This document shows, piece by piece, positions 10,145 through 19,867 of a stretch of 64,000 nt of DNA. The DNA lies in the NCBI GenBank assembly GCA_003094535.1, contig NATV01000114.1, positions 1 to 64,000 on the forward strand, read 5' to 3'. The notes under the pieces were generated by a model that was not told the origin of the DNA, searched no databases, and saw nothing but the letters and a program-made list of their open reading frames with translations. Within the stretch, counting starts at the first letter, position 1; the number at the start of each line of letters is the position of its first letter. The translations under genes and the position numbers were made by a program. This DNA is from a gamma proteobacterium symbiont of Ctena orbiculata. Its GTDB lineage: Bacteria; Pseudomonadota; Gammaproteobacteria; Chromatiales; Chromatiaceae.

Positions 10145-10160
10145 TGCAATTTAGGTGCCA
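10145..10160 (-). promoter_or_regulatory. Sigma-54 (RpoN) promoter for the fliL operon
   Basis: Reverse strand TGGCACCTAAATTGCA: GG-N10-GC spacing, 33 bp upstream of the fliL ATG. Confidence 0.82.
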
Positions 10161-10421
10161 CGGGGTATACTTAATATTATTCTTTTAAAACAATATGTTA
10201 TGGTGACATCTTTGATGAGAGACAAAATTTTGACTCGCCGGAAATCGTGCAGCAGGCGAAATATTGTCATGCCGCCACTGCAGCCGGCTGTTGCGGTCTC
10301 GGCAATCGATTACAGAGAAATTCGGCTGTCTGATGAAAAAACAGCTTTATCAGAGACTCATTAAGTGCTATTAATTACATCGGTAACCATCTGTTAATAA
10401 ATAAATTTTTTTAGGATTTCC

Positions 10422-12530
10422 GTGCCTACTCAATCGGAGCATAAGTCACTGCTGGGGAAATTCAGCAATCTCCCAAGCCCACCGGCGATCCTTATCGAGC
10501 TAATCGATAGCTGCAACAGCCCCGACGTGAGTTTCAAGCAACTGGCGGAGACCATAGAGAAAGATGCAGGGGTATCCTCCCAGGTCATCACTGCGGCCAA
10601 CTCACCCTTCTACCGCCAGTGGAAAGAGATCAGCGATATACAGCGCCTGTTGGTTGTGCTTGGCATCCGCAGTGTCAGAACCATCGCCATCAACAGTGCG
10701 GTACAGCAGTTTTTCAACCAGCTCAGCAAACAGGCAGGACGCGCCCTCGATAAGATCTGGTTGCAGTCGCTGATCTGCGCCCAAGCCACGAAGGCGCTTG
10801 CCGAACTGACTGCCTACCACACCCCTGACGAGGCCTATCTTGCGGGGCTCCTGCACCGATTGGGTCAACTCGCACTGCTGCAGGCCTTTCCCGACGATTA
10901 CAAAACCCTCCTGGATCAAGGCCTGAGCGGTGATGCACTGGTCAATGCGGAGATCGAGAAATTCGACTACTCGTCACCGCAGATCGGCTCTCACATGATC
11001 GAGAGTTGGGATCTGCAGTCATTTCTCGCAGACGCCGTGCTCTTCCAACAGGAACCGGCGGAAAATATTCTCGACTGCTCGCATCTGGTAAAACTGGTCA
11101 ATCTCGCCAGCAAGCTCTCGGACGATCCGGAAAAACTGGAGAATGAAACCCTGGAACGGGCCGATACACTGTTCGGGCTGAATCAGGCAATCGTTGAGGA
11201 ACTCATAGGGCAGGCCAAAGAGACGGCAGCCAAAGCGGCGCAAAGCCTCGGCATCGCCCTGCCTTCAGAGAAATCCAAGGACCAGTCGCAACAACACCAG
11301 GAGGCGCTTGCGGAACGGGTTAAACAGGCAGCCCTCTTCGGCGGTGGTCTCGAACCTATGCCGGAAACGCCGGACATGGTCACCACCCTGCAACAGATTC
11401 AACGTGACCTCGATCTGCTGTTCGGTATTCATCAAATCTGCTATCTGTTGCTGGACCAGGACGGCAAGACGTTGTGTCCGGTCAGTCCCATAGCCCATCA
11501 AAACGCCCTTCTGGAAGAGATCAGGATCACCACTGAATCCGAGCGAAGCCTGGCTGCAACCGCATTCAACCAATTGCGTGCCCACTACACCCTCGATGAA
11601 GAGAACCTGTCAAAGCTCAGTGTGGTCGATCATCAATTGACCCGTTTTCTCAAGCAAGAGGGGCTGCTCTACCTGCCATTGAGTTCCCCCCATGCCAAAC
11701 TCGGGCTGATCGCCATCGGCATGGGGCAAGGCCAGTGGGCGGAGCTGAGCGGGCAGAGAAAACTACTCACCCTGTTTGCCGGGGAAGCGGCGGAGATGGT
11801 GCAGCGCCAGCGGAGCATGCTCAGTCACCAGCAGCAGATGATCGAGGACGAAAGGGCCTCTTTTCATCTCGAAGCCAGAAAAATCGTGCACGAGGCCAAC
11901 AATCCCCTGGGTATTATCAACAACTACCTGCACATTCTTGGCATGAAGCTTGGCGAGGACCATGAAGCAACCGAAGAGCTGGAGATTATCAAGGAAGAGA
12001 TTTCAAGGGTCGGCAAGATCATACTGCGTATTCGTGATATTCCCGATGAATTCGAACAGCAGGTGAAAAGTATTGACGTCAACCAGCTGATAGAGGATCT
12101 CAACAGACTGTTTCAATCCTCTCTTTTCCCTGTGCATAATATCGTTGCGGAGCTCGATCTTGACTCGAATCTGCCCAACCTTGCTACCCAGCGGGGCCAT
12201 TTAAAGCAGATTTTGACCAATTTGATCAAGAATGCAGTCGAGGCGATGCCAGAGGGGGGGAAACTAGGTATTGCAACCCGCGGCAATGCCTATATAAATG
12301 GTAAAGAACACATAGAGATTCAGATTACCGATGATGGCCCGGGCATTGATAAAGAGATCATGGATCAGCTATTCACGCCAGTGACAACAACAAAAGGCAG
12401 CTCTCACTCCGGTTTGGGGCTTACAATTGTAAAGAACCTCGTTGATGAGCTTTCCGGTTTCATCAACTGTACCTCGAACAGCGGTATGGGTACACGATTT
12501 CAGCTCTACCTGCCGAGAGCAGGATCCTAG
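10422..12530 (+). CDS. HDOD-domain sensor histidine kinase
   Basis: N-terminal HDOD (NLPSPPAILIELIDSCNSPDVSFKQLAETIEKDAGVSSQVITAANS), H-box VHEANNPLGIINNYLHIL and ATPase LIKNAVEAM / GLGLTIVKNL; GTG start with AGGA upstream. Confidence 0.9.
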   Translation: MPTQSEHKSLLGKFSNLPSPPAILIELIDSCNSPDVSFKQLAETIEKDAGVSSQVITAANSPFYRQWKEISDIQRLLVVLGIRSVRTIAINSAVQQFFNQLSKQAGRALDKIWLQSLICAQATKALAELTAYHTPDEAYLAGLLHRLGQLALLQAFPDDYKTLLDQGLSGDALVNAEIEKFDYSSPQIGSHMIESWDLQSFLADAVLFQQEPAENILDCSHLVKLVNLASKLSDDPEKLENETLERADTLFGLNQAIVEELIGQAKETAAKAAQSLGIALPSEKSKDQSQQHQEALAERVKQAALFGGGLEPMPETPDMVTTLQQIQRDLDLLFGIHQICYLLLDQDGKTLCPVSPIAHQNALLEEIRITTESERSLAATAFNQLRAHYTLDEENLSKLSVVDHQLTRFLKQEGLLYLPLSSPHAKLGLIAIGMGQGQWAELSGQRKLLTLFAGEAAEMVQRQRSMLSHQQQMIEDERASFHLEARKIVHEANNPLGIINNYLHILGMKLGEDHEATEELEIIKEEISRVGKIILRIRDIPDEFEQQVKSIDVNQLIEDLNRLFQSSLFPVHNIVAELDLDSNLPNLATQRGHLKQILTNLIKNAVEAMPEGGKLGIATRGNAYINGKEHIEIQITDDGPGIDKEIMDQLFTPVTTTKGSSHSGLGLTIVKNLVDELSGFINCTSNSGMGTRFQLYLPRAGS

Positions 12531-12541
12531 AGGATTCCGGT

Positions 12542-14806
12542 ATGCATCCCTACTATCCGGCACCCTGGCGAGGCATTGAAGGAAATTTCGAAACACTACC
12601 CAAGGCCTTTGACAGCAAACACCAGAAACCAAACAACAGTGCACGAATCTTGATCGCTGATGACGAACCGAGAGCGCGTGCCAGCCTGAAGGAGATCCTG
12701 CGCTTCACCGGCTACGAAACGACACTCGCGGAAAACGGCAGTGAGGCAATCGAACTGCTCAACAGCAGAAATTTCGATTTGATTCTGCTCGATCTGAATA
12801 TGCCCGATCTTCACGGGCACAAGGTCATGGAGCACATCGACAACTTCAGTCTCAATTGCGACATCATCGTAATCAGCGGGGAAACCACGTTCGACCATGC
12901 GACCATGGCACTGCGCAATGGTGCCCAAGACTTTCTGCGTAAACCCTATTCACCGGACGAGTTGCTGCGATCAGTCTCCAACGCGCTTGAGCGCCGCCAG
13001 TTAAAGGCTGAAAACCATTCCATTCAGCTGCGTCTTGAGGAGTCGGAGTCGCTGCACAAATTTATCGTCAACAACTCACCCGACATGATCTACCTGCTCG
13101 ACCAGGAAGGCAGATTCGCCTTTATCAACGAGCGCGTAAAATCACTCCTCGGTTACAGTCAGGGTGAGGTCATCGGTGAGCATTTCAGCAAATTCATCCA
13201 CACAGATGATATGGAAAGGGCACAGTTTACCTTTAACGAACGCCGTGCTGGTGAACGCGCAACACGCAGCACAGAACTGAAACTCTGCAGCAAGCGTAAT
13301 GGCGGTACCCGATTTTTTGAATCCCGCGCAGTGCCCATCGAGTTGAGTTCGATCGGCATCTACACCACGAACGGAGACAAAACAAAGTCGTTTATCGGCA
13401 CCTACGGCGTTGCCCGCGATATTACTGAACGTAAACAGGCGGAAGAGCTCATCAAGTACCAACTCTATCACGACCTGCTGACCAACCTGCCGAATCGCAG
13501 CCTGTTCCGTGACCGTCTAAATATGGCAATGGCGCAATCGAAGCGCTCCGGCAAGAAACTCGCGGTGATGTATCTGGATATGGACCGCTTCAAGATCATA
13601 AACGATTCTCTCGGCCACTTCGTCGGCGACGAGTTATTGAAACTGGTTGGTCAAAGACTACGCAGCGAACTTCGGGAAGCAGATACGCTGGCACGGGTCG
13701 GCGGCGACGAATTCAACCTATTGGTGCCTGAAATCAACGACATCCAGGACGCAAGAAATCTTGCGGAGAAAATTCTTCGCCTCACTTGCGAACCGTTCAT
13801 CATCAAGAATGAAGAGATTTTTATCAGTTTCAGCATCGGCATATCGATCTATCCCAGTGACGGCGACACCAAGGATATGCTGATTAAGAATGCCGATATT
13901 GCGATGTACAAAGTAAAGAACGCCGGCAAGAACGGCTATGCGTTCTATTCGGAAAAGATGAAGACTCATTTCTCGCAGTCGCTGGATATAGAGAACGGCT
14001 TGCGCAAAGCGATCTCTACCAATGAACTCTGTCTCTACTATCAGCCGCAATTCGACATCAACAGTGGCAGTATAAAGGGAGTGGAAGCCCTGGTACGCTG
14101 GCAGCACCCGGAAAAGGGAACGATCCAGCCCAGCGAGTTCATCAGTGTCGCCGAAGAGTCCGGCCTGATCATACCCCTTGGCGAATGGGTACTGCGAAAG
14201 GCTTGTATGGATATCAAGCGCTGGATGAAAGAGGAATCCATTACCTTGAGCCTTTCTGTCAACATCTCCATGCAGCAGCTCGAGATGGACCAATTTGTCT
14301 CAAAAGCGCTCAAGATCATCAAGCGCCATGAATTGCCTAAAGACAGTTTGGAGCTTGAAATCACTGAGCATGCCATCATGCAGGACATGGACAAGGCAAT
14401 TGACGCCTTGACCAGGTTCTCCCATAAGGGCATCCGTATCGCTATCGATGATTTTGGCACCGGCTACTCGTCTTTGGGCTATCTGCAACACCTGCCGATC
14501 AATACACTGAAAATAGATCGCTCGTTCGTGCAGAGCATCAAGACCTCCGAGGACAACTCCATCATTGATGCGATTATCACAATGGCCAAGGGACTCGGCC
14601 TAAACCTGATCGCCGAGGGTGTGGAAAATCAAACCCAGATAGAGCATCTGAGCAAGGCCGGCTGCGGATTGGCCCAGGGTTTCTTCTTCTCTCATCCTGT
14701 ACCGGAAAACGAACTGCTGGAATTTATCAAGGATCTGCGAAACGTCGATAATAATGAGAAGCCGGAATCATCGATCGCCGGCGACAGCGATTCACCTAGC
14801 ATATGA
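12542..14806 (+). CDS. Response regulator with REC-PAS-GGDEF-EAL domains
   Basis: REC (ILIADDEPRARASL...DLILLDLNMPDLHG...KPYSPDEL), PAS, GGDEF present as RVGGDEFNLL, EAL as GVEALVRWQHP / IDDFGTGYSSLGYL. Confidence 0.95.
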   Translation: MHPYYPAPWRGIEGNFETLPKAFDSKHQKPNNSARILIADDEPRARASLKEILRFTGYETTLAENGSEAIELLNSRNFDLILLDLNMPDLHGHKVMEHIDNFSLNCDIIVISGETTFDHATMALRNGAQDFLRKPYSPDELLRSVSNALERRQLKAENHSIQLRLEESESLHKFIVNNSPDMIYLLDQEGRFAFINERVKSLLGYSQGEVIGEHFSKFIHTDDMERAQFTFNERRAGERATRSTELKLCSKRNGGTRFFESRAVPIELSSIGIYTTNGDKTKSFIGTYGVARDITERKQAEELIKYQLYHDLLTNLPNRSLFRDRLNMAMAQSKRSGKKLAVMYLDMDRFKIINDSLGHFVGDELLKLVGQRLRSELREADTLARVGGDEFNLLVPEINDIQDARNLAEKILRLTCEPFIIKNEEIFISFSIGISIYPSDGDTKDMLIKNADIAMYKVKNAGKNGYAFYSEKMKTHFSQSLDIENGLRKAISTNELCLYYQPQFDINSGSIKGVEALVRWQHPEKGTIQPSEFISVAEESGLIIPLGEWVLRKACMDIKRWMKEESITLSLSVNISMQQLEMDQFVSKALKIIKRHELPKDSLELEITEHAIMQDMDKAIDALTRFSHKGIRIAIDDFGTGYSSLGYLQHLPINTLKIDRSFVQSIKTSEDNSIIDAIITMAKGLGLNLIAEGVENQTQIEHLSKAGCGLAQGFFFSHPVPENELLEFIKDLRNVDNNEKPESSIAGDSDSPSI

Positions 14807-14843
14807 TGTATACACTGAAATAGCGCTATGTTGAATAGACAAG

Positions 14844-14867
14844 AGAAACCCCGCCGAAGCGGGGTTC
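14844..14867 (+). terminator. Rho-independent-like terminator
   Basis: agaaaccccgccgaagcggggttct hairpin ~40 bp after the GGDEF-EAL stop. Confidence 0.7.
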
Positions 14868-15372
14868 TGTTGGCTCTATAAGATGAAGTACGAAACCTTC
14901 TCCTTTGCATCGACCTGCCAGGCTCCGATACGCAGTTTGCAGATTCAATTGTGACGTATCTACCTGATCACACTCTTCCCTTGCGTACGCTTAAGCCCGG
15001 CCGGTCAATCCAGATTCGAACGGCTCCATCAAGTTGAATACCCGGTCTCCTCTGTTACAAGATTACAAGATACCCAAGATGGGTCATTTGCAGGCCGCCT
15101 AAAGACCACCAGGCAGCCATTGCGAAATGACCGTCATCATCTCCAGCTGTCTGCATAGTGCGGCCACATCAGTGCCGGTATGCAGTGGCCATGGATTTGC
15201 CGGAGACACTATTAAGTGTAATTCACAATGGGTGTATATCAAGATCTCCAGTTATTTATTTCCTACCTCAGAAGCAGTTTCCACTCACTATCAGAATCCA
15301 GCATTCCCGTGGTAGGATGTGTGGTTTTGGTGGCTGCCAAGCGCCCCTCAATACAGTAATTGTTAACTATCC

Positions 15373-17040
15373 ATGGCCCAATACATCTACACCATGAACA
15401 GGGTGGGAAAAGTCGTCCCGCCCAAAAAACAGATATTACGTGATATATCACTTTCGTTTTTCCCAGGTGCCAAGATCGGTGTCCTCGGTTTAAACGGTGC
15501 CGGCAAGTCGACGCTGCTGCGCATTATGGCAGGGGTCGATACTGAAATAGAGGGTGAGGCACGGCCTCAGGCCGGCATCCGCGTCGGCTATCTTCCCCAG
15601 GAGCCGCAGCTGGACGAAACCACCGATGTGCGCGGCAATGTGGAAGCCGCGTTGGCTGAGGTCAAACAGGCCCTGGCCCGGCTTGATCAGGTATACGCCG
15701 CTTACGCGGAAGCGGATGCCGATTTCGACGCCCTGGCAAAGGAGCAGGCGGCGCTGGAAAATATCATCCAGGCCACGGATGGACACAATATCGAGCGTCA
15801 ACTCGAGATTGCCGCGGATGCCCTGCGCCTACCCCCCTGGGATGCCCATGTCGCTAACCTGTCCGGCGGGGAAAAGCGACGTGTGGCCCTCTGCCGGTTG
15901 TTGCTCGAAAGGCCCGATATGCTGCTCCTCGACGAGCCCACCAACCACCTGGATGCGGAATCGGTAGCCTGGCTTGAGCGCTTTCTCCATGAATACAGCG
16001 GAACCGTGGTCGCGGTCACCCACGACCGCTACTTTCTGGACAATGTTGCGGGCTGGATACTGGAACTGGATCGCGGCTACGGCATCCCCTGGGAAGGCAA
16101 CTACTCCTCCTGGCTGGAACAGAAAGAGCAGCGCCTGGAACAGGAGTCCCGCGAGGAGGCGGCCCATATCAAGAGCATGAAGGCGGAGTTGGAATGGGTT
16201 CGCTCCAATCCGAAGGGGCGGCATGCGAAGAGCAAGGCGCGCCTGCAACGTTTTGAAGAGCTGCAGTCTCAGGAGTTTCAGAAACGCAATGAGACCAATG
16301 AGCTCTACATCCCGCCGGGTCCGAGGCTGGGCGACCTGGTCATCGAGGCGTCCGGTCTGAATAAATCCTTCGGCGACCGCCTGCTCTACGATGATCTCTG
16401 CTTCGACCTGCCGAAAGGCGGAATCGTCGGCATCATCGGTCCCAACGGCGCGGGTAAGACCACCCTTTTCCGCATCATCACCGGCCAGGAGAATCCGGAC
16501 GCCGGCGAGATGCGTGTCGGCGAGACGGTGGAGATCGCCTATGTGGACCAGAGCCGCGACGCCCTGGATGGGAGCAAGACCGTCTGGGAGGAGATCTCCG
16601 ACGGCCAGGATATCATTACCGTGGACCGCTTTCAGATGCCGTCCCGCGCCTATGTCAGCCGCTTCAACTTCAAGGGGTCGGACCAGCAGAAACGCATCGC
16701 CGATCTCTCCGGCGGCGAACGCAACCGGGTGCATCTGGCAAAGCTGCTGAAGAGCGGCGGCAACCTGCTGCTGCTCGATGAGCCGACCAACGATCTAGAC
16801 GTGGAGACGCTGCGCGCCCTTGAAGAGGCCCTGCTCTCTTTCCCCGGCTGCGCGGTGATCATCAGCCATGACCGTTGGTTCCTAGATCGTATCGCCACCC
16901 ACATCCTCGCCTTCGAGGGGGATTCCGGCGTGGTATGGTTTGAGGGCAACTATGCCGACTACGAAGCGGACCGCAGACGCCGACTCGGCACGGAGGCCGA
17001 ACAGCCCCATCGTATAAAGTACAAGCGCCTGAGCAGCTGA
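15373..17040 (+). CDS. ettA: Energy-dependent translational throttle protein EttA (ABC-F ATPase)
   Basis: [54 protein letters not shown]; two ABC domains; 555 aa. Confidence 0.97.
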   Translation: MAQYIYTMNRVGKVVPPKKQILRDISLSFFPGAKIGVLGLNGAGKSTLLRIMAGVDTEIEGEARPQAGIRVGYLPQEPQLDETTDVRGNVEAALAEVKQALARLDQVYAAYAEADADFDALAKEQAALENIIQATDGHNIERQLEIAADALRLPPWDAHVANLSGGEKRRVALCRLLLERPDMLLLDEPTNHLDAESVAWLERFLHEYSGTVVAVTHDRYFLDNVAGWILELDRGYGIPWEGNYSSWLEQKEQRLEQESREEAAHIKSMKAELEWVRSNPKGRHAKSKARLQRFEELQSQEFQKRNETNELYIPPGPRLGDLVIEASGLNKSFGDRLLYDDLCFDLPKGGIVGIIGPNGAGKTTLFRIITGQENPDAGEMRVGETVEIAYVDQSRDALDGSKTVWEEISDGQDIITVDRFQMPSRAYVSRFNFKGSDQQKRIADLSGGERNRVHLAKLLKSGGNLLLLDEPTNDLDVETLRALEEALLSFPGCAVIISHDRWFLDRIATHILAFEGDSGVVWFEGNYADYEADRRRRLGTEAEQPHRIKYKRLSS

Positions 17041-17052
17041 AGACCAACCGCT

Positions 17053-17760
17053 TCAGATCGTGAGGGGATGGAGTATCTCCGTGGTGTTCGGGGGAATGGT
17101 AGATGGGATGCGTCCCGTCTCCAGCCAGTTGATCAGAATCGACCACTGCAGATTGTCCTTTTTGAACACGGGCTCTTTCATTTCAGTGATCGCACATCCC
17201 GCTTCGGCGGCATAGACATAGTTTTGCGACTCCCGCAGAATTGCCACCAGGGGTACGTCCAGGTCCTCCAACGACTCCTTCAGCTTCTTGAAGGAGCGGG
17301 TATTGATGCGAACCCGGTTTGCGACAATGCCGATCGGCAGATTGAGCCCCATCTGACGGCATAGGTCGCTCAGCTGCTTGAGAAAATCGAGGGTGACATG
17401 GCAGTCGATCCCGGATGGGAGAACAGGCACCACGACCGCCGAAGCCTTGCGTAGCATCTCCATCATCTCCAGGCGTTTCATCGATGCCGGGGTATCAACG
17501 ATGATGCGCTCGGTATCGCTGGGCACCCGCAGTGCGTACGAGCGGGTTACCGCGCCCTGGGTTGTCGTGGCGGCAAATACACCGTGAATATTTGGAAAAT
17601 GGTCCGGGCGCAGATCCAGCCAGCGCTGGCTGGATCCCTGAGGATCGTAATCAAACAGTGTTGTCGACGTTCCGGAAGCGGCGTAGAGCCCCGCTAGATT
17701 TGTCGCTATCGTTGTCTTGCCACAGCCTCCCTTGCTGTTCAGGATCAAAAGCCTTTTCAT
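17053..17760 (-). CDS. ParA/MinD-family ATPase, orphan
   Basis: MKRLLILNSKGGCGKTTIATNLAGLYAASGTSTTLFDYDPQGSSQRWL; no ParB nearby. Confidence 0.85.
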   Translation of the reverse strand: MKRLLILNSKGGCGKTTIATNLAGLYAASGTSTTLFDYDPQGSSQRWLDLRPDHFPNIHGVFAATTTQGAVTRSYALRVPSDTERIIVDTPASMKRLEMMEMLRKASAVVVPVLPSGIDCHVTLDFLKQLSDLCRQMGLNLPIGIVANRVRINTRSFKKLKESLEDLDVPLVAILRESQNYVYAAEAGCAITEMKEPVFKKDNLQWSILINWLETGRIPSTIPPNTTEILHPLTI

Positions 17761-17905
17761 CACACGGAATCCGCTCCAGTGGTCAGATTTGGGCATATTC
17801 CTCCTATTGGGAGACAATTACAAGCGCTAATGGTAACTGAGCCAGGCCCTATTCCAGGCCTGCCTCGGCCTTCCGGATACCCAAGAATGGCCTTCAGCCG
17901 ATACA

Positions 17906-18448
17906 TCAGTCCATCAGGTGCAACAACTGCTCGATCAGATCCGGATGGCTGAACTCGCGACCGCCCACCGCCTGATAGGCCAGGCTGCCGTCGGGTGCAA
18001 CCACAAAGGTGGTGGGTAATCCCCTGACCTTCCACCGCGAAAGACTGGACGAGTCACTGTCGAGCAGAATGGGAAAACTTGGCGAGGGTTCCACGCTGCC
18101 CAGAAAGGGGAAGATGGTGTCGATATCCTCCCCGATATTGACCGCCAACACCACCACACCCCGCGCTTTTGTCTCCTGGTGGAGCGCTTCGAGCGAGGGC
18201 ATCTCCCGTATGCAGGGGGGGCACCAGGTTGCCCAAAAGTTGACCACAACCACCTTACCCTTCAGCGAATCGATATCGATCATCTCATCATCCATGCTGA
18301 GCAGTCGCAGCTCGGGGGCCGGCGAAGCTTCAGCTATCGCCGTCAGATTATGGGTCAGCGGGGGAAGATCGGCCTGGGACGGGGCAAGCCAAAGAGAGAG
18401 CCACAGCACTACCAGCCATCTCATCGATTCAGTTCGCACATTGGACAT
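17906..18448 (-). CDS. Secreted TlpA-like thioredoxin-fold protein
   Basis: Signal peptide; VVVVNFWATWCPPCIREMPSLEALHQE; alternative start at 18424. Confidence 0.9.
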   Translation of the reverse strand: MSNVRTESMRWLVVLWLSLWLAPSQADLPPLTHNLTAIAEASPAPELRLLSMDDEMIDIDSLKGKVVVVNFWATWCPPCIREMPSLEALHQETKARGVVVLAVNIGEDIDTIFPFLGSVEPSPSFPILLDSDSSSLSRWKVRGLPTTFVVAPDGSLAYQAVGGREFSHPDLIEQLLHLMD

Positions 18449-19001
18449 TTTTCAGGACACCTTCATAGCTGCGGCCGGCCACATCCCAGCGGACCACCAG
18501 ATCGAACTCCGCACCGGCAGGGAGTCCCGTCGTGAGCATCCCCTGATTCCAATCCCCACCGGGTTGATAATCGTGTTCCGCTGGGAATTGAGCCCACCTG
18601 AACGCGATGGTTGCAGACTTTGAGAGTTCGTACACCTCGAAACGTTCAAACCAGGCCTCAAGGCTCAGTGGCGGACGGGACGCTCCCCCGCTCACCACCG
18701 ACCAATCAGCCTGCCTGAAATGGACGACGCCGGGGGCGCTGTCATTTCTCAATACGGTCATATAGACGCAGGCAGTGGCATAGACCTCGGTGGCTTCTGC
18801 CGGGAGCCCGCGATTGAGATAGAAGGCACGGACCTGGTCCGGCAGGATCTGGGTCAGCAAGAGGGCCACGCCATCCACCGATGTTTCCCAAGAGACCGCT
18901 CCGGTTGCCGGATTGACCGTCCGTTTCTGCGCCGCAGCACCCGCATTCAAGAGTAGCATGCAAATCAGCAAGACGCCGATTCGCAGGGGGAACTGCTTCA
19001 T
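18429..19001 (-). CDS. Hypothetical secreted protein
   Basis: 190 aa with signal peptide; start overlaps the mtkB stop. Confidence 0.75.
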   Translation of the reverse strand: MKQFPLRIGVLLICMLLLNAGAAAQKRTVNPATGAVSWETSVDGVALLLTQILPDQVRAFYLNRGLPAEATEVYATACVYMTVLRNDSAPGVVHFRQADWSVVSGGASRPPLSLEAWFERFEVYELSKSATIAFRWAQFPAEHDYQPGGDWNQGMLTTGLPAGAEFDLVVRWDVAGRSYEGVLKNVQCAN

Positions 19002-19867
19002 TTCAGACTGTAGTGTACCGTCTTGCCGATCTCCGCGGCATTCTGCACCACGCTGACACCCAGCTCCGCCAGGCGCTGCATCTTCGCCTGGGCCGTATCC
19101 GACTCTCCGGAAATGATCGCGCCGGCGTGGCCCATTCTGCGCCCTGGAGGCGCTGTCGCGCCGGCTATGAAGCCGATCAGGGGCTTATTCAAATGGTCTC
19201 TCGCCCAGGCCGCCGCCTCGACCTCCTGGGCACCGCCGATCTCGCCGATCATCAATACCGCTTCGGTCTCATCATCATCGGCGAACTGCTTCAACAGGGT
19301 GAGAAAATCGCAGCCGTTGACAGGATCGCCGCCGATGCTGACGCTGGTCGACACACCCAGGCCCAGTTCGCTCATCTGCTCCACCGCCTCGTAGTTGAGG
19401 GTACCTGAGCGGGAAACGATACCGATGCGCCCCTTGGGATAGATATGGGCCGGCATGATCCCGACCTTGCACTCTTCCGGGGTGATGACCCCAGCCGTGT
19501 TGGGACCGACGATGATGGCATCGTGGCCGATCAGGTAGCGCTTCACCCTGACCATATCCTGCACCGGCACGCCATCTGTGATCACCACGATCACCTTGAT
19601 CCCCCCCTCGATCGCCTCCATGATGGCATCGGCGCTGAAAGGAGGCGGTACAAAGACCACACTGACATCGGCGCCAGCCTGGGTAACCGCGTCCTGCACG
19701 GTATCGAAAACCGGCCTGTCGATGTGGACTTGGCCACCTTTGCCCGGCGTCACCCCACCCACCACCTGGGTTCCCATGCGGATCGCCTCCTCGGCGTGAA
19801 AGGTGGCGTGCTGGCCGGTGAAACCCTGGAAAATAACTCTCGAATCACGATTTACAAGTATACTCAT
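18998..19867 (-). CDS. mtkB: Malate-CoA ligase (malate thiokinase) alpha subunit / succinyl-CoA synthetase alpha family
   Basis: SilA/SucD fold (IFQGFTGQHATFHAEEAI, GPNTAGVITPEECKVGIMP, GHAGAIISG); adjacent to malyl-CoA lyase supports the malate assignment. Confidence 0.82.
   Translation of the reverse strand: MSILVNRDSRVIFQGFTGQHATFHAEEAIRMGTQVVGGVTPGKGGQVHIDRPVFDTVQDAVTQAGADVSVVFVPPPFSADAIMEAIEGGIKVIVVITDGVPVQDMVRVKRYLIGHDAIIVGPNTAGVITPEECKVGIMPAHIYPKGRIGIVSRSGTLNYEAVEQMSELGLGVSTSVSIGGDPVNGCDFLTLLKQFADDDETEAVLMIGEIGGAQEVEAAAWARDHLNKPLIGFIAGATAPPGRRMGHAGAIISGESDTAQAKMQRLAELGVSVVQNAAEIGKTVHYSLK

Noticed and set aside
15127-15397. Short ORFs upstream of ettA
   Set aside because: No ribosome-binding site or recognisable protein; intergenic noise
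15829-16734. 301-aa minus-strand ORF antisense to ettA
   Set aside because: Shadow ORF of a conserved ABC-F gene
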